From assembly GCA_027596035.1 (NCBI GenBank), contig JADGJA010000636.1, forward strand, positions 1 to 13,453: a DNA stretch of 13,453 bases, given 5' to 3'. The stretch comes from Thoreauomyces humboldtii (lineage: Eukaryota; Chytridiomycota; Chytridiomycetes; Spizellomycetales; Powellomycetaceae). The notes below the pieces were generated by a model. The model worked only from the letters and a program-made list of their open reading frames with translations, searched no databases and was not told the origin of the DNA. Positions within the stretch are counted from its first letter, which is position 1, and every line of letters starts with the position of its first letter. Below, piece by piece: positions 1 to 9,200 of this stretch. A program made the translations under genes and the position numbers.

Positions 1-357
1 CCCCTCCCCTTTTTCCTTCCCCCGTGTGAAAACTATTGAGGAATGTACGGATCTCCAGCCATCCAAGCTGCCACACTGCCGAGCACGGCCTGATTGTGCG
101 AGTGCTCAAAGAGCGAGGGGGAACGGAGATCCTGATTTCCCGATTCCACCAGCGAACTCATACGCAAAGTTGAACGACGGAGAGTCGCCACGAAAACGGA
201 TATGTTATTTTTCACATATGTACAAGCGTGGCGAGCGGGATGGGTATGCAAGAGAAAAACGAGGGGGCAGACAGGATAAACAGGGAGGGGAGTGGGGGAC
301 GGGAAGGACGGATATCGAGGAATCTTCGTTTCTCAATGTCCACGAAACGGAATCACC
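1..357 (-). other. MET6 3' flank / 3'UTR
   Basis: This stretch follows the MET6 stop codon (TAG at 358-360, read on the minus strand). I see no protein gene in it; the short open frames resemble no family I know. Read on the minus strand it is pyrimidine-rich just after the stop. Around 225-200 it becomes A/T-rich, with TACATA followed by an AAAAATAACATAT stretch, which resembles the efficiency and positioning elements of fungal poly(A) sites. That would give a 3'UTR of roughly 150 nt. There is no AATAAA. The poly(A) reading is inference. Confidence 0.4.
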
Positions 358-2723
358 CTACTTGGCGGCACGGAAGCTCTCGGCGACGCGACACATGTTG
401 TCGAGCGCCTTCTCCGTCTCGGGCCATCCACGGGTCTTGAGTCCGCAGTCGGGGTTGACCCAGACAAGGTCCTTCTTGAGGTACTTGAGCATCTCCTGGA
501 GTCGTTCCCGCATCTCGTCCTGGGAGGGTACGCGAGGGGAGTGGATGTCGTAGAGACCGGGTCCGATGCCGTTGGTGTATCCGTACTGCTCAAAGGCGTG
601 GAGGAGCTTGAGGTCCGACTTCGAGTTCTCGATGGTGATGGCGTCGGCGTCGAGGGCCTGGATGGTCGAGAAGATGTCGTTGAAGTCTGAGTAGCACATG
701 TGGGTGTGGATCTGGGTCGTGTCCTCGACACCGGTCGACGAGAGGAGGAAGGCACGGGCGGCCCACTTGAGGTAAGCCTCCCAGTCCGAGTGACGGAGGG
801 GAAGACCCTCACGGATCGCGGGCTCGTCGATCTGAATGGCGGGGATGCCGGCAGCCTCGAGGTCCTGGACCTCCTTGCGGATGGCGAGGGCGAGCTGGAA
901 GGCGGTGTCTGAGCGGGGCTGGTCGTCACGGACAAAGGACCACTGAAGCATGGTGACGGGTCCAGTGAGCATGCCCTTCATGGGCTTGGTGGTCTGCTTC
1001 TGGGCGTACGTGGACCAGAAGACGGTCATGGGCTCGGGGCGCGAGACGTCGCCGTAGATGATCGGAGGCTTGACGCATCGGGATCCGTAGGACTGCACCC
1101 ATCCATTCTGGGAGAAGACGTATCCCTTGAGGTTCTCGCCAAAGTACTCGACCATGTCGTTACGCTCGAACTCGCCGTGGACGAGCATGTCGAGTCCGAC
1201 CTTTTCTTGGAAGCGGATGCACTTGTCGGTCTCGGCCTTGATAAAGCTCTCGTACTCGGCCTGGGTCCATTCTCCCTTCTTCAGCTTCTGACGAGCAACA
1301 CGGACCTCCTTCGTTTGGGGAAAGGAGCCGACGGTGGTGGTGGGGAAGGATGGAAGGTTGAGCTTGGTCTTCTGGGCGGCGGCTCGGACAGCGAAGGCAG
1401 ACTTGCGCTTGAACATGTTCTCGGTGACAGCCTTCATCTCCGCCTGAACATCCTTGTTGTGGATGAGGGGAGACGTGCGACGAGCGTTCATGCTGGCGCG
1501 GTTGGCAGTGAGGGCCTCCTTGACGGCATCCTCTCCCTGGTTGACGGCCTTGGCAATGACAACGAGCTCGTCAAGCTTCTGGACGGAAAAGGACAGCCAG
1601 TCGAGGATCTGCTTGTCCATCTTGACCTCGGCCTCGAGGGAGTGAGGAGTGTGGAGCATGGAGCAGGAGGGAGCAACGAGGACGTTGTCAGAGCCGAGGA
1701 CATCGGATGCCTTCTTGACGATCTTGATAGCAGCGTCGAGGTCAGCCTTCCAGATGTTACGGCCGTTAATGACACCGAGGGAGAGGACCAGCTTCTTGTC
1801 CTTCGCGACCTTGACGACGGCGTCCAGCTCTTCGGGGGCGCGGACGAGGTCGATGTGAAGACCGCTGACGGGGAGGTTGGCGACGATGTCGAGGTTGTTA
1901 CCGAGACGTCCAAAGTAGTTGGCAACGAGGATCTTGACACCGGAGACGGCGGAAAGCTTGGCGTACGCCTTGCGGTACTGCTCCTTGGCCTCGGCGGGAA
2001 GGTCGAAGGTGAGGACGGGCTCGTCCAGCTGGACCCATTCGGCGCCAGCGGAGACGAGCTCGCGGAGAAGCTCCTCGTAGACGGGCAGGAGCTTGTCGAG
2101 AAGGGAGATGGGCTCGAAGTTCTGGCCCTTGGCGGCCTTTCCGAGGCGCAGGAACGAGACTGGGCCGATGAGAACAGGACGGGTCTTGATACCGGCGGCC
2201 TTGGCCTCCAGGAACTCGTCGATGGGCTTGCGGGATCGCAGGGAGAACTCCTGGTTGGAAGTGAACTCTGGGACAATGAAGTGGTCTGTTGTGAAAAGAG
2301 AAGTAGATCAGTACAGGAACGAAGAAGGCAAAATGTGGATGCGCTTTCGGGTCACATACAGTTGGTGTCGAACCACTTCTTCATCTCCATGGCGGGCACG
2401 TCGATGCCTTCCTTCTGGAGACCGCGGCCCATGGCAAAGTACGCCTCGAGGGGGAACTGGAGACCCTGGTACTTTTGGGGGATGACGTTGAAGATGTGCA
2501 GGTGGTCGAGGACCTGGTCGTAGAACGAGAAGTCGTTGGCAGGGATGTGGCCGTCCTGGACGCCAGCGTTCTTCTGGATGTTCCAGTGCTCCGTGCGGAT
2601 GGTCTTTGCTCCACTGAGGAGTGCCTTCTCGTCGACCTTGCCGGACCAGTAGTTCTCGACGAGCTTCTTGAGCTCACGGTTGCCGCCCATGCGGGGGAAA
2701 CCAAGGTTGGTGGCGAAGACCAT
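358..2723 (-). CDS. MET6: Cobalamin-independent methionine synthase (5-methyltetrahydropteroyltriglutamate-homocysteine methyltransferase), join 2723-2360 and 2285-358
   Basis: Transfers the methyl group of 5-methyltetrahydrofolate polyglutamate to homocysteine, making methionine without B12; a cytosolic enzyme of the methionine/one-carbon cycle. Two exons (364 and 1928 nt) give 763 aa, close to the usual 755-770. The N-terminal folate domain opens with NLGFPRMGGNRELKK. The C-terminal catalytic domain starts near PTTTVGSFPQT. All zinc ligands are present (H650, C652, E674, C735), as are the homocysteine-binding acids E493 and D608 and the catalytic H703 in DIHSPR. Every one sits at the E. coli MetE number plus 9, so the C-terminal domain is aligned without gaps. 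Splicing restores FDTN-YHFIVPE across the junction. The ATG at 2723 matches the conserved fungal N-terminus and has A at -3 and G at +4. Codons are strongly biased to C-ending ones, as expected for a highly expressed gene. Confidence 0.97.
2286..2359 (-). other. MET6 coding intron (74 nt, phase 1)
   Basis: The donor is GTATGT at 2359 and the acceptor ACAG ends at 2286. A CTGAT branch site lies at 2311-2307, about 22 nt before the acceptor, followed by a pyrimidine tract. The intron splits the Tyr codon of the FDTNYH motif, where the open frame otherwise runs to a stop. Removing it joins the two parts of the protein exactly in frame. Confidence 0.96.
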
Positions 2724-2766
2724 GATGTGATGTGTTGAGATGAGACAGAGTGTGGGAAGGATGCGC

Positions 2767-2963
2767 CTGGGAAACAGAAGGGGAACGATGGAAGATGAAG
2801 TTAGCGCGTGGGAACGAAGATGGAGGACCATCTTGAAGATGGCCGAGGGTGAACACGCCGCCCGCCACCGTATGCTTAAAGTGGGCACCGGGAGAGAATT
2901 GTCGGCGGGTGGAGAGCAGGGGATCGAGGCCGTGCGCTGGTGCAGGTAGGACGGCGAACATAC
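2767..2963 (-). other. Candidate intron in the MET6 5' leader (197 nt)
   Basis: On the minus strand the leader contains AG|GTATGT (donor G at 2963), the same donor hexamer as the coding intron. It also has CTAAC at 2804-2800, then a long C/T tract ending TTTCCCAG|G (G at 2767). The acceptor lies 43 nt upstream of the ATG. The branch-to-acceptor distance of about 34 nt is longer than in the other introns here (15-22 nt). Leader introns are common in highly expressed fungal genes. No transcript evidence is available, so this is a sequence-based inference. Confidence 0.5.
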
Positions 2964-3112
2964 CTATCTTTGGTGAATGGACGATCTGTGTACTGGGAGG
3001 CAAGTGGAGCGTGGGAAGACGAGGTTCCTCCTTATGGAGGGAGAGGTTCATCCTTCCCCCACCCGCTGCCCAAAAAGAAAGGGGAAAGGTCCCAGCGCAG
3101 CGCAGAGCCGAT

Positions 3113-3141
3113 CCCCCCCACCGGAACCGGAGGAAGGGGGG
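3113..3141. repeat. C-run/G-run inverted repeat upstream of MET6
   Basis: A run of seven C (3113-3119) faces a run of six G (3136-3141). Between them are two CCGG tetramers (3121-3124 and 3127-3130) separated by AA. The strand could fold into a GC-only hairpin. Its function, if any, is unknown. Confidence 0.4.
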
Positions 3142-3300
3142 TGCATGGCGTGGCATGTGCGGAAGGCGTGACTGCATCCATCGTCTTTTGGGGGAAAGAA
3201 GGGGGATCCGTCACCTTTTTTGGGGCGACAGGATCAGTCCAGTGCGTCGGACAGACAGCTCGCTACCGACAGCAACGGTTTGATGGGGTTTGTGACGGCG

Positions 3301-4654
3301 TGGATGGTTGATCGTGGGCGCTACGATGAGCGAGCGGAGGGAACTGAATGAACGTGCATGTCTGACCTGGCGTGGGTCAAGTACGAGAACAAGGATGACA
3401 GTGAGTGACGCCGCCGCTGGGGAACTCGTCCAGAACAGTTTTCGACTTCGCGACGAGTTCGTCGAGTATCTCGAGAGTATTCCGCAAATGAGCAAGTGCA
3501 ATGTTGCTGAAGGGGCTCCATATCGGCAATCATGACTATATTGGCGCTGCTTAAATGGAGCCGTCGCTAGTCGCGACAGCGATTCCGACACCTAAGTTTG
3601 TGCGGGCGGCACGAACAGCTTCAATATCCGAAACGCAATGAGTTGGGATTCGTGTACCCGTACCACACGCGGCGACACTGCCTCCACAAATTCAGCATTC
3701 GGATCAGGACAGGCGTCGCTTGCGCGAGTCTTTCTGGTATTTCGCAAAGTTTTCCCACGGACGTCAGTTCGAGCGTGGTCTCGCTCGTAAACATAGGAGG
3801 ATGTACTTCTCTCACGGTTTCTTGACCTTTGACAAGAGGCTCAGACACCGAGGCAGAAGAGAGGAATATGAGAGGAGAGGAGACAGCCCCATCAGCATTA
3901 TTCGATCGGGATGGACTGGTGCATCTGTCTGACACCTTCGTTCATACTCGATAGGACTATATGACCGCTTTCGCTGGACGAATCAGGGTAGCAAGTGAAC
4001 GAACCTTGCTTCTCTCCTTGCCCATTCACCCAGACTCTCGTACTCTATATCCTTAACAACCTTGACTTGGGGGCCTTTTCGCCTTGTCAGGCAATGCGAG
4101 CACTGCCGGCGGACCATGAGTCACCACTGACCAATTCTACCCCCTTTCGGACACGTACGAGAAGGAACGGGTTTTCGGACGGAACATGAGTTGAGGGAGG
4201 GGGAAGCGCAGTCGCGTTGCCATTCCCCTCCCATCTTCAATCTGGGCATCCCCCCGTCTGCCCATCTTCACCCTGACTTCCAGTCACCCCTTACAACTGC
4301 ACGCACCTAACTTTCCCTCGTCTGCCAAGTCTACGCATGTGAAGGAAACATAGAGCTGGACATCCATGAGCGAGGGGGGCGACGACCGGAAAGTAGGTCT
4401 CCCGGCGGTCCCCACGCGGCAATCCCTGCGAGCGACTTGCCTCCCACCAAGTATGATATCTTTGTCCAACACGTAAATGCAGAAGTACTAAATTGTTCGT
4501 GCTGTACATCACAGAGGCAAGGATGTCATGTTCTCACCCGATCCTCCTTTCCCACGCCGAATGACTTCCCTGTCGCATCTCGTCGCGAACACCAAACCAC
4601 TCGTCGAAATCTTCGCGCATTAGCCACAGTCCGACATCAGAACGCGAGTAAAGC
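3301..4654. other. Intergenic stretch without a recognised gene
   Basis: Short open frames occur on both strands (up to 126 codons), but none has a family motif, a clear start context or conserved-looking composition. They also do not join across plausible introns. The only structure I can point to is the palindrome cluster at 3422-3476. The DNA is more mixed in base composition than the flanking genes. Confidence 0.6.
3422..3476. repeat. Cluster of inverted repeats
   Basis: GAACTCGTC (3422-3430) is the exact reverse complement of GACGAGTTC (3452-3460), with 21 nt between the arms. The right arm overlaps a second palindrome, CGACGA-GT-TCGTCG (3451-3464). A third, TCTCGAGA, lies at 3469-3476. 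These could be protein-binding half-sites or chance structure. Confidence 0.4.
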
Positions 4655-4658
4655 AAAA
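4655..4658 (-). terminator. Pol III terminator of the tRNA gene
   Basis: TTTT on the minus strand is the first T4 run downstream of the tRNA, 36 nt past its 3' end. RNA polymerase III ends at such runs, so the precursor would carry a trailer of about this length. Confidence 0.7.
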
Positions 4659-4705
4659 GTAATCATCAGCAACGCCGGCTGGACACATTGACGGGGCTCA
4701 GCGGA

Positions 4706-4714
4706 GAATCGAAC
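4706..4714 (-). promoter_or_regulatory. tRNA B box (internal Pol III promoter)
   Basis: GTTCGATTC in the T arm matches the core of the GGTTCGANTCC consensus. With the A box it forms the TFIIIC binding site. Confidence 0.9.
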
Positions 4715-4747
4715 TCCGGACCACTCGCACCCTAAGCGAGTATTATA

Positions 4748-4758
4748 CCACTAAACCA
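4748..4758 (-). promoter_or_regulatory. tRNA A box (internal Pol III promoter)
   Basis: TGGTTTAGTGG fits the consensus TRGYNNARNNG at every position. It covers tRNA nucleotides 8-18 and is bound by TFIIIC. Confidence 0.9.
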
Positions 4759-4765
4759 CTAAGCC

Positions 4766-6113
4766 GCCTACGGTAGAATGTGTGTTTGGCAATCTACCTT
4801 GTAACAGTAGGAAAAAGGTAAGCGAAAACCGAGAACTCTTCGATTTTCTCCATGCAATAAGTGTTGTTTTTAGAAATATAGCCTGGTTAGCTACAAGTTG
4901 TATCTCACTCATTTAAGGTCCAATCAGCAATAGTGGCCCTCAGGCTCGGTTCTTACCTACAAACTTTCTTCTCAAGTATTGCGACTCAACGCCGTCGTCT
5001 AGGTGACAAGATTTCTTAGCACTTTGCAATCACGTTAGCTGCTTCCTCCAATCGAACGCTTTCGACAGACCAATCAATTCAAATGGGAGGCAAACCCGTT
5101 CCAGGTCCATCCTGCTCAAGAGGAATGTGACCTGATTGTCATGGGAGGGTTATCCTCTCGCTGCACACCCTCTTTCCTCTTTCGACAAGCAGAAGGAACC
5201 AGCTCAAGAGGAGGTGGTACCCCGGTAATGGAGAAGATGACGCGTACGACGAAGAAGACTGGCATTTCGTCCTAGACGAAATTGACCCGCTGCCAGACAA
5301 CTCCAAGCCGACCTACCTAAGACCCGAAAGAAAGATGACAAGGTCCTTAATTCGCATTTTGCCGCCCATACCCACTCCCGAAGACAGCCGCCATTTCTAG
5401 CGAGATCGCCTCCAATCCGAGACGAAACAGACAGTTGGTTGGACATGAGCGTTATCGCTGCACGGTGCGACAACCGACAGAAAACACACCGATCGGTCCA
5501 GTTCACCCTGTCTGGAGTCTTGATGGGGAGGTGCAAGCAGGCAAAAAACAATACTTGGCAGACCGCCCGGTACATCCGAGACATGAAAACCTGTCACCGG
5601 CAACTCTGGAACCGAACAACCAACTGGGGTCCATTTGCGGGACGGAGATTGTCTTGCGTTGCACCACCTACGAAGCCGTAGAACCACAAGACGATTGCAT
5701 CGATGCTATCACAGGCAAGGGAGAGAGGAGGGTTACGTTCGGAGAAAACTACGTACTTTCATGGCAGCCAACATACGTGACGGTAATCCAGCACGGCGTC
5801 ATCTGTTGCCATTCGCAAAGCAGCCCGTGTGCCTTCTGGCCTCTGGCAAGGGTTACCGAACATGCTTGAAGCGGTTGCGTTTGTGCCATACACAAAAATA
5901 CACACGTCTTTGAAAGCGTCGAAACTCGCTAATCGTCTTTCCAAGACTATTACGAGCTGGCACTTGCAGCATGGGCGGTTACCTTCGTCCCAAGCGGCTC
6001 TTGTCTATGTGTATGTGCTGCTCTGCCGCCTCGTGGGCAGCTGTTTAGGCTGAGGGGCCGAGTGCGTTTTCGAGAGTGACTCACAGAATTGTGGCATCGG
6101 CTGCGGCTCTCCC
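4766..6113. other. Intergenic stretch without a recognised gene
   Basis: The first 250 bases upstream of the tRNA are A/T-richer than the rest of the window. Beyond that are short open frames on both strands; the longest on the plus strand covers 5435-5869, about 144 codons. I recognise none of them, and several overlap each other in different frames, as chance frames do. An 11-bp direct repeat GCTCAAGAGGA occurs near 5113 and 5203. The right part probably contains distal SEC7 promoter sequence. Confidence 0.55.
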
Positions 6114-6128
6114 ATGCACATACGCACG

Positions 6129-6145
6129 CACACACACACACACAC
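6129..6145. repeat. CA microsatellite, eight units
   Basis: (CA)8 plus C, preceded by CGCA units. It lies about 130 bp before the SEC7 start, in the promoter or 5' leader. Confidence 0.9.
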
Positions 6146-6277
6146 CCATCTCCAAGTCTGACACGGCGCAGTATAGCATTCGTCCTTCACTCAACCAACT
6201 CCTCCTAGCACGACCCACTTGCATCGTCGCTCCACGAGCATCCTTACCGGCCTGTCCCGCAGGGTTCCTAGTCCGAA
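6146..6277 (+). promoter_or_regulatory. SEC7 proximal promoter / 5' leader
   Basis: C-rich and ATG-free between the microsatellite and the SEC7 start. An in-frame TAG at 6269-6271 lies nine bases before the ATG, so the protein cannot start further upstream without splicing. A weak TATA-like GTATAG occurs at 6171-6176. If transcription began before 6114, a short upstream frame (6114-6161) would be included. Confidence 0.4.
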
Positions 6278-9200
6278 ATGGCGGCGCCGGCCCCAGCACC
6301 CCTACTCAAGTCAACCCTCGAAAGGTTGCTGGCAGAGAGCTCCGCCAGGACTGAACTGCGAGAGGCCGTCGAGACGTCGATCGCAAAGCTAGAGCTACAG
6401 CTCAAGGATGCAAGTCACACGGATGCTTCCTCAACCATCAGGTACGCGGAGGTTCTTCGTTTGGCAGTTTTGAATTGGAGATCTCATTCAACTCTCCTTA
6501 GCGCTGATGATTACTGGACGCCGTTCAAGATAGCATGTCAACATAGTCAACCTGCGCGCACGCGGGAAGCCGCACTGGACTGCTTGCAGAAGCTCATCGC
6601 GCATAACATTCTGCGCGGCGCCTTGCCCCTGGATCCAGGGGTTGGTGAGGCCCCGACACCGCTGCCCGTCCAACGTCGCGGATCTACTACCCCCGGCGTC
6701 GACAACGACCTCACCACTCTCGATATCTCCTCCCCGATTGCATCCCCCGAGCCACCCACCGAAGAGGTGGCCCCTGGAGACTCGTCGCTTCCATCCCCCC
6801 CACCAGAACCGGCGGCTACCACGCCTACCACCTCCGCGCAGCCCTCAACAGCGCCATTACCAACACCCACCCCAGTGATCACCGCACGAAGCACTTCCCT
6901 CCTTCCGAACGCCGCAGGAGACGCTCCTCATTACCCGCCAAATCCATTCCTGATCGACGAGATCATTCACACCGTGTGTACCACCTTCAGCGGAGCGCAG
7001 GATGAACCGGTCCAACTGCAGGTTCTCAAGGTCCTCTTGACCGCGGTGACCTCAACGGCGTGCGAGGTACACCAGGTGTCCCTCCTCAAGGTCATTCAGA
7101 CCTGCTTCAACATCCACCTCAACGCGCGAACTCAGGTCAACCAGATGACCGCCAAGGCATCCCTCACTCAGATGGTCAACCTCATCTTTTCGAGGATGGA
7201 ACGCTACGCCGAAGTCATGGCCAGGAGCCTTGAGACGGGGTCCATGGCCGAGATCGAGAAACTTACTGGACTGGACTCGCAGACCGGGACGCAGGCTCCT
7301 AACGTTTCGACGGACCCGTCCGGAAAACCGGAATTGGAAGTGGAGAGCAAACCTGTTGCATCGCCCACAAACGCCGAGGCGGGCGGGCTGAATGATAGCG
7401 ATAAGGAGGAATCGAAGTCGCTGGAACAGGTCAGCCTGGTTTCTACGACCTCGCCTGAGATTCCGCAGGACGCCGACGAGAGCTCGGTTGTCCCGGCCGA
7501 AGATGGGGAAAAGGAAGAGGTAGATGGCGCCCCGGGCCCTACAGTGGCAGCGGAGCCATCCATAGACGGTTCAGTTGACGTCTCCCCCGACGATGCGCTC
7601 ACCGCTGTAACACAGATCACAACGGAAGCCAGTGTTATTTCTGATCCTGCCTTGGAGTCAGATGTGCCGAATGGGGCGGACGCTGACACGAACGGAGCCT
7701 CTGAATCCACTCCGGAGCCATCTGCAGCGGCTCCTTCGACGAAATCCATCCCCGAATCCGCGGCAGAGTCCCACGCCGCAACTTCGCCCAGTGGGGCCAC
7801 GGAGGGAAACCCGTACGAGCCCACGATTCCCTATTACAGCGATCTCCTGCGCAAGGACGTCTTCCTTGTGTTCCGTCTTCTGTGTCGTCTGTCGGTAACT
7901 TCGGAGAACTCCCAGTCGATCGCTGCCACCTTCAACGCCGCAAACGTCAAGGAGGCGGCCTCGATGGACGAGATCTCCTTCCAGATTACGAAAGCCCGTC
8001 AGCTTGCTCTCGAGCTCATCATGTCAGTCATGAACAACTGCGGACCGGTATTCCAGTCCGACGAGATCTATGTCGGACTCATTAGACAGAACCTCTGTCT
8101 TTCCATCTCTCGGAACGGCGTCACTACCAATCCTACTCTTTTCGAATTGAGTCTATCTATCTTCCTTATGGTCACTAGATATTTCAGGTCGAAGCTAAAG
8201 ACAGAGATCGAGGTGCTCCTCAACACGATCTACCTGCATATCTTGGAGATGGGAAACTCGACGTACAACCAGAAGCGGATGGTCTTGCAGGGACTACTGA
8301 AGATTTGCGAGAACCCGCAGGTGGGTGTTTCCGTTCATTTTTTGTTGCCGACGGACTTCGAACTCACTATGCTGTGCTTAGACCTTGGCGGACATGTACG
8401 TCAACAACGACTGCGATATAGCGATGGTCTCGCTCTTCGAACGCATCGTGAACGTTTGCAGTCGAGTTGCCCAAGGAAGAGATACAGTCCTTCCTCCCGC
8501 GCCTACCGGTCTCATGGCGTACGCCGTCAGTGCGGCCGGTATGGATACCAAGGACCAACTTATGAGAGCGCAGGATCGGCGCTTGAGGCTGAGAGGTTTG
8601 GTGTGCCTGGTGGCGCTGGTCAACTCGTTGGCGGAATGGAGTAAGGATGTGGCTCCCAACGTTCCCTTCACTTTGAGATCCCGCAAGGGACTCGATGCTC
8701 CGAAGACTAGCATTGGAGACGCTCCCCGAGAAGATAGGAAGAGCATCGATGTGCGGCCTCCGAGTGCTGATAACCCGAACAAACCCTTTTCCGATGCGTT
8801 GGCGGCTACGAACCAGGCGAACCCAATCCTGGTTTACAAACATCCGCTTCATATGGTGTCGCTTGATCATGTGAGTCTTCCGTGATGTCACTCCCGCACA
8901 GGAAAGTCGCTCCTAACCGTATACTTGCGTTCCAGCAAATGTCTCATAGTTTTTCGACCGGCAGCATCGCATCCTTGCATGGCGGAGTCACCGAAGCACC
9001 CGTGGAAGATCACGTTCAGATTGAAAACATGGCTTCCCGCAAGCAGGTCCTCCGTAACGACGTAAAGCTCTTCAACCAGAAACCGAAGAAGGGCCTGAAA
9101 GCTTTAATTCAGCACGGTTTCGTGGAGGAGGATGTGGTCTCCATCGCAAAGTTCTTGCACAACACGGACTCGCTGACGAAAGCCGCCATCGGAGAATACC

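Larger units (their letters stand above)
2724..3300 (-). promoter_or_regulatory. MET6 5' leader and probable promoter
   Basis: The segment just before the ATG reads as a C/T-rich leader (CTTCCCACACTCTGTCTCAT), typical of strongly expressed fungal genes. I found no CACGTG (Cbf1-type) site between 2724 and 3300 and no convincing TATA box. A CTTTAA motif near 2875-2880 falls inside the candidate leader intron, so it is unlikely to be the TATA element if that intron is real. The outer part (3040-3200) is rich in C and G runs. The promoter extent is inferred from position only. Confidence 0.35.
4694..4765 (-). tRNA. tRNA-Pro (anticodon AGG), intronless
   Basis: A 72-nt cloverleaf on the minus strand. 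The acceptor stem GGCTTAG pairs with CTGAGCC with one G-U pair. The D arm has the GTGG core with a short three-pair stem. The anticodon stem CTCGC/GCGAG is perfect around the loop TTAGGGT, giving anticodon AGG at 4733-4731. The variable loop is five nt. The T arm CGGAG-TTCGATT-CTCCG is perfect, and the discriminator base is C. CCA is not encoded. The anticodon arm and loop match yeast tRNA-Pro(AGG). A34 is normally deaminated to inosine, which allows reading of CCU, CCC and CCA. There is no intron after position 37. Confidence 0.97.

Noticed and set aside
1177..2523. A 448-codon open frame on the plus strand opposite MET6.
   Set aside because: It is antisense to a clear gene, runs straight through the MET6 intron, and is Leu/Gly/Glu/Val-rich with no motif. 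It is a by-product of the strong MET6 codon bias, which avoids codons that give stops on the other strand.
2874..2882. CTTTAAGCA as a TATA box for MET6.
   Set aside because: It lies within the candidate leader intron and is a poor match; position alone does not support it.
5435..5869. A 144-codon plus-strand frame in the intergenic region.
   Set aside because: No family resemblance, several overlapping frames of similar size in the same stretch, and no clear promoter or intron pattern. Not enough to call a gene.
6011..6176. A possible SEC7 leader intron (GTATGT at 6011-6016, CTGAC at 6158-6162, AG at 6171 or 6176).
   Set aside because: The donor and branch are good, but the acceptor lacks a pyrimidine tract, the nearest AG is only 10 nt past the branch, and there is no evidence that transcription starts that far upstream.
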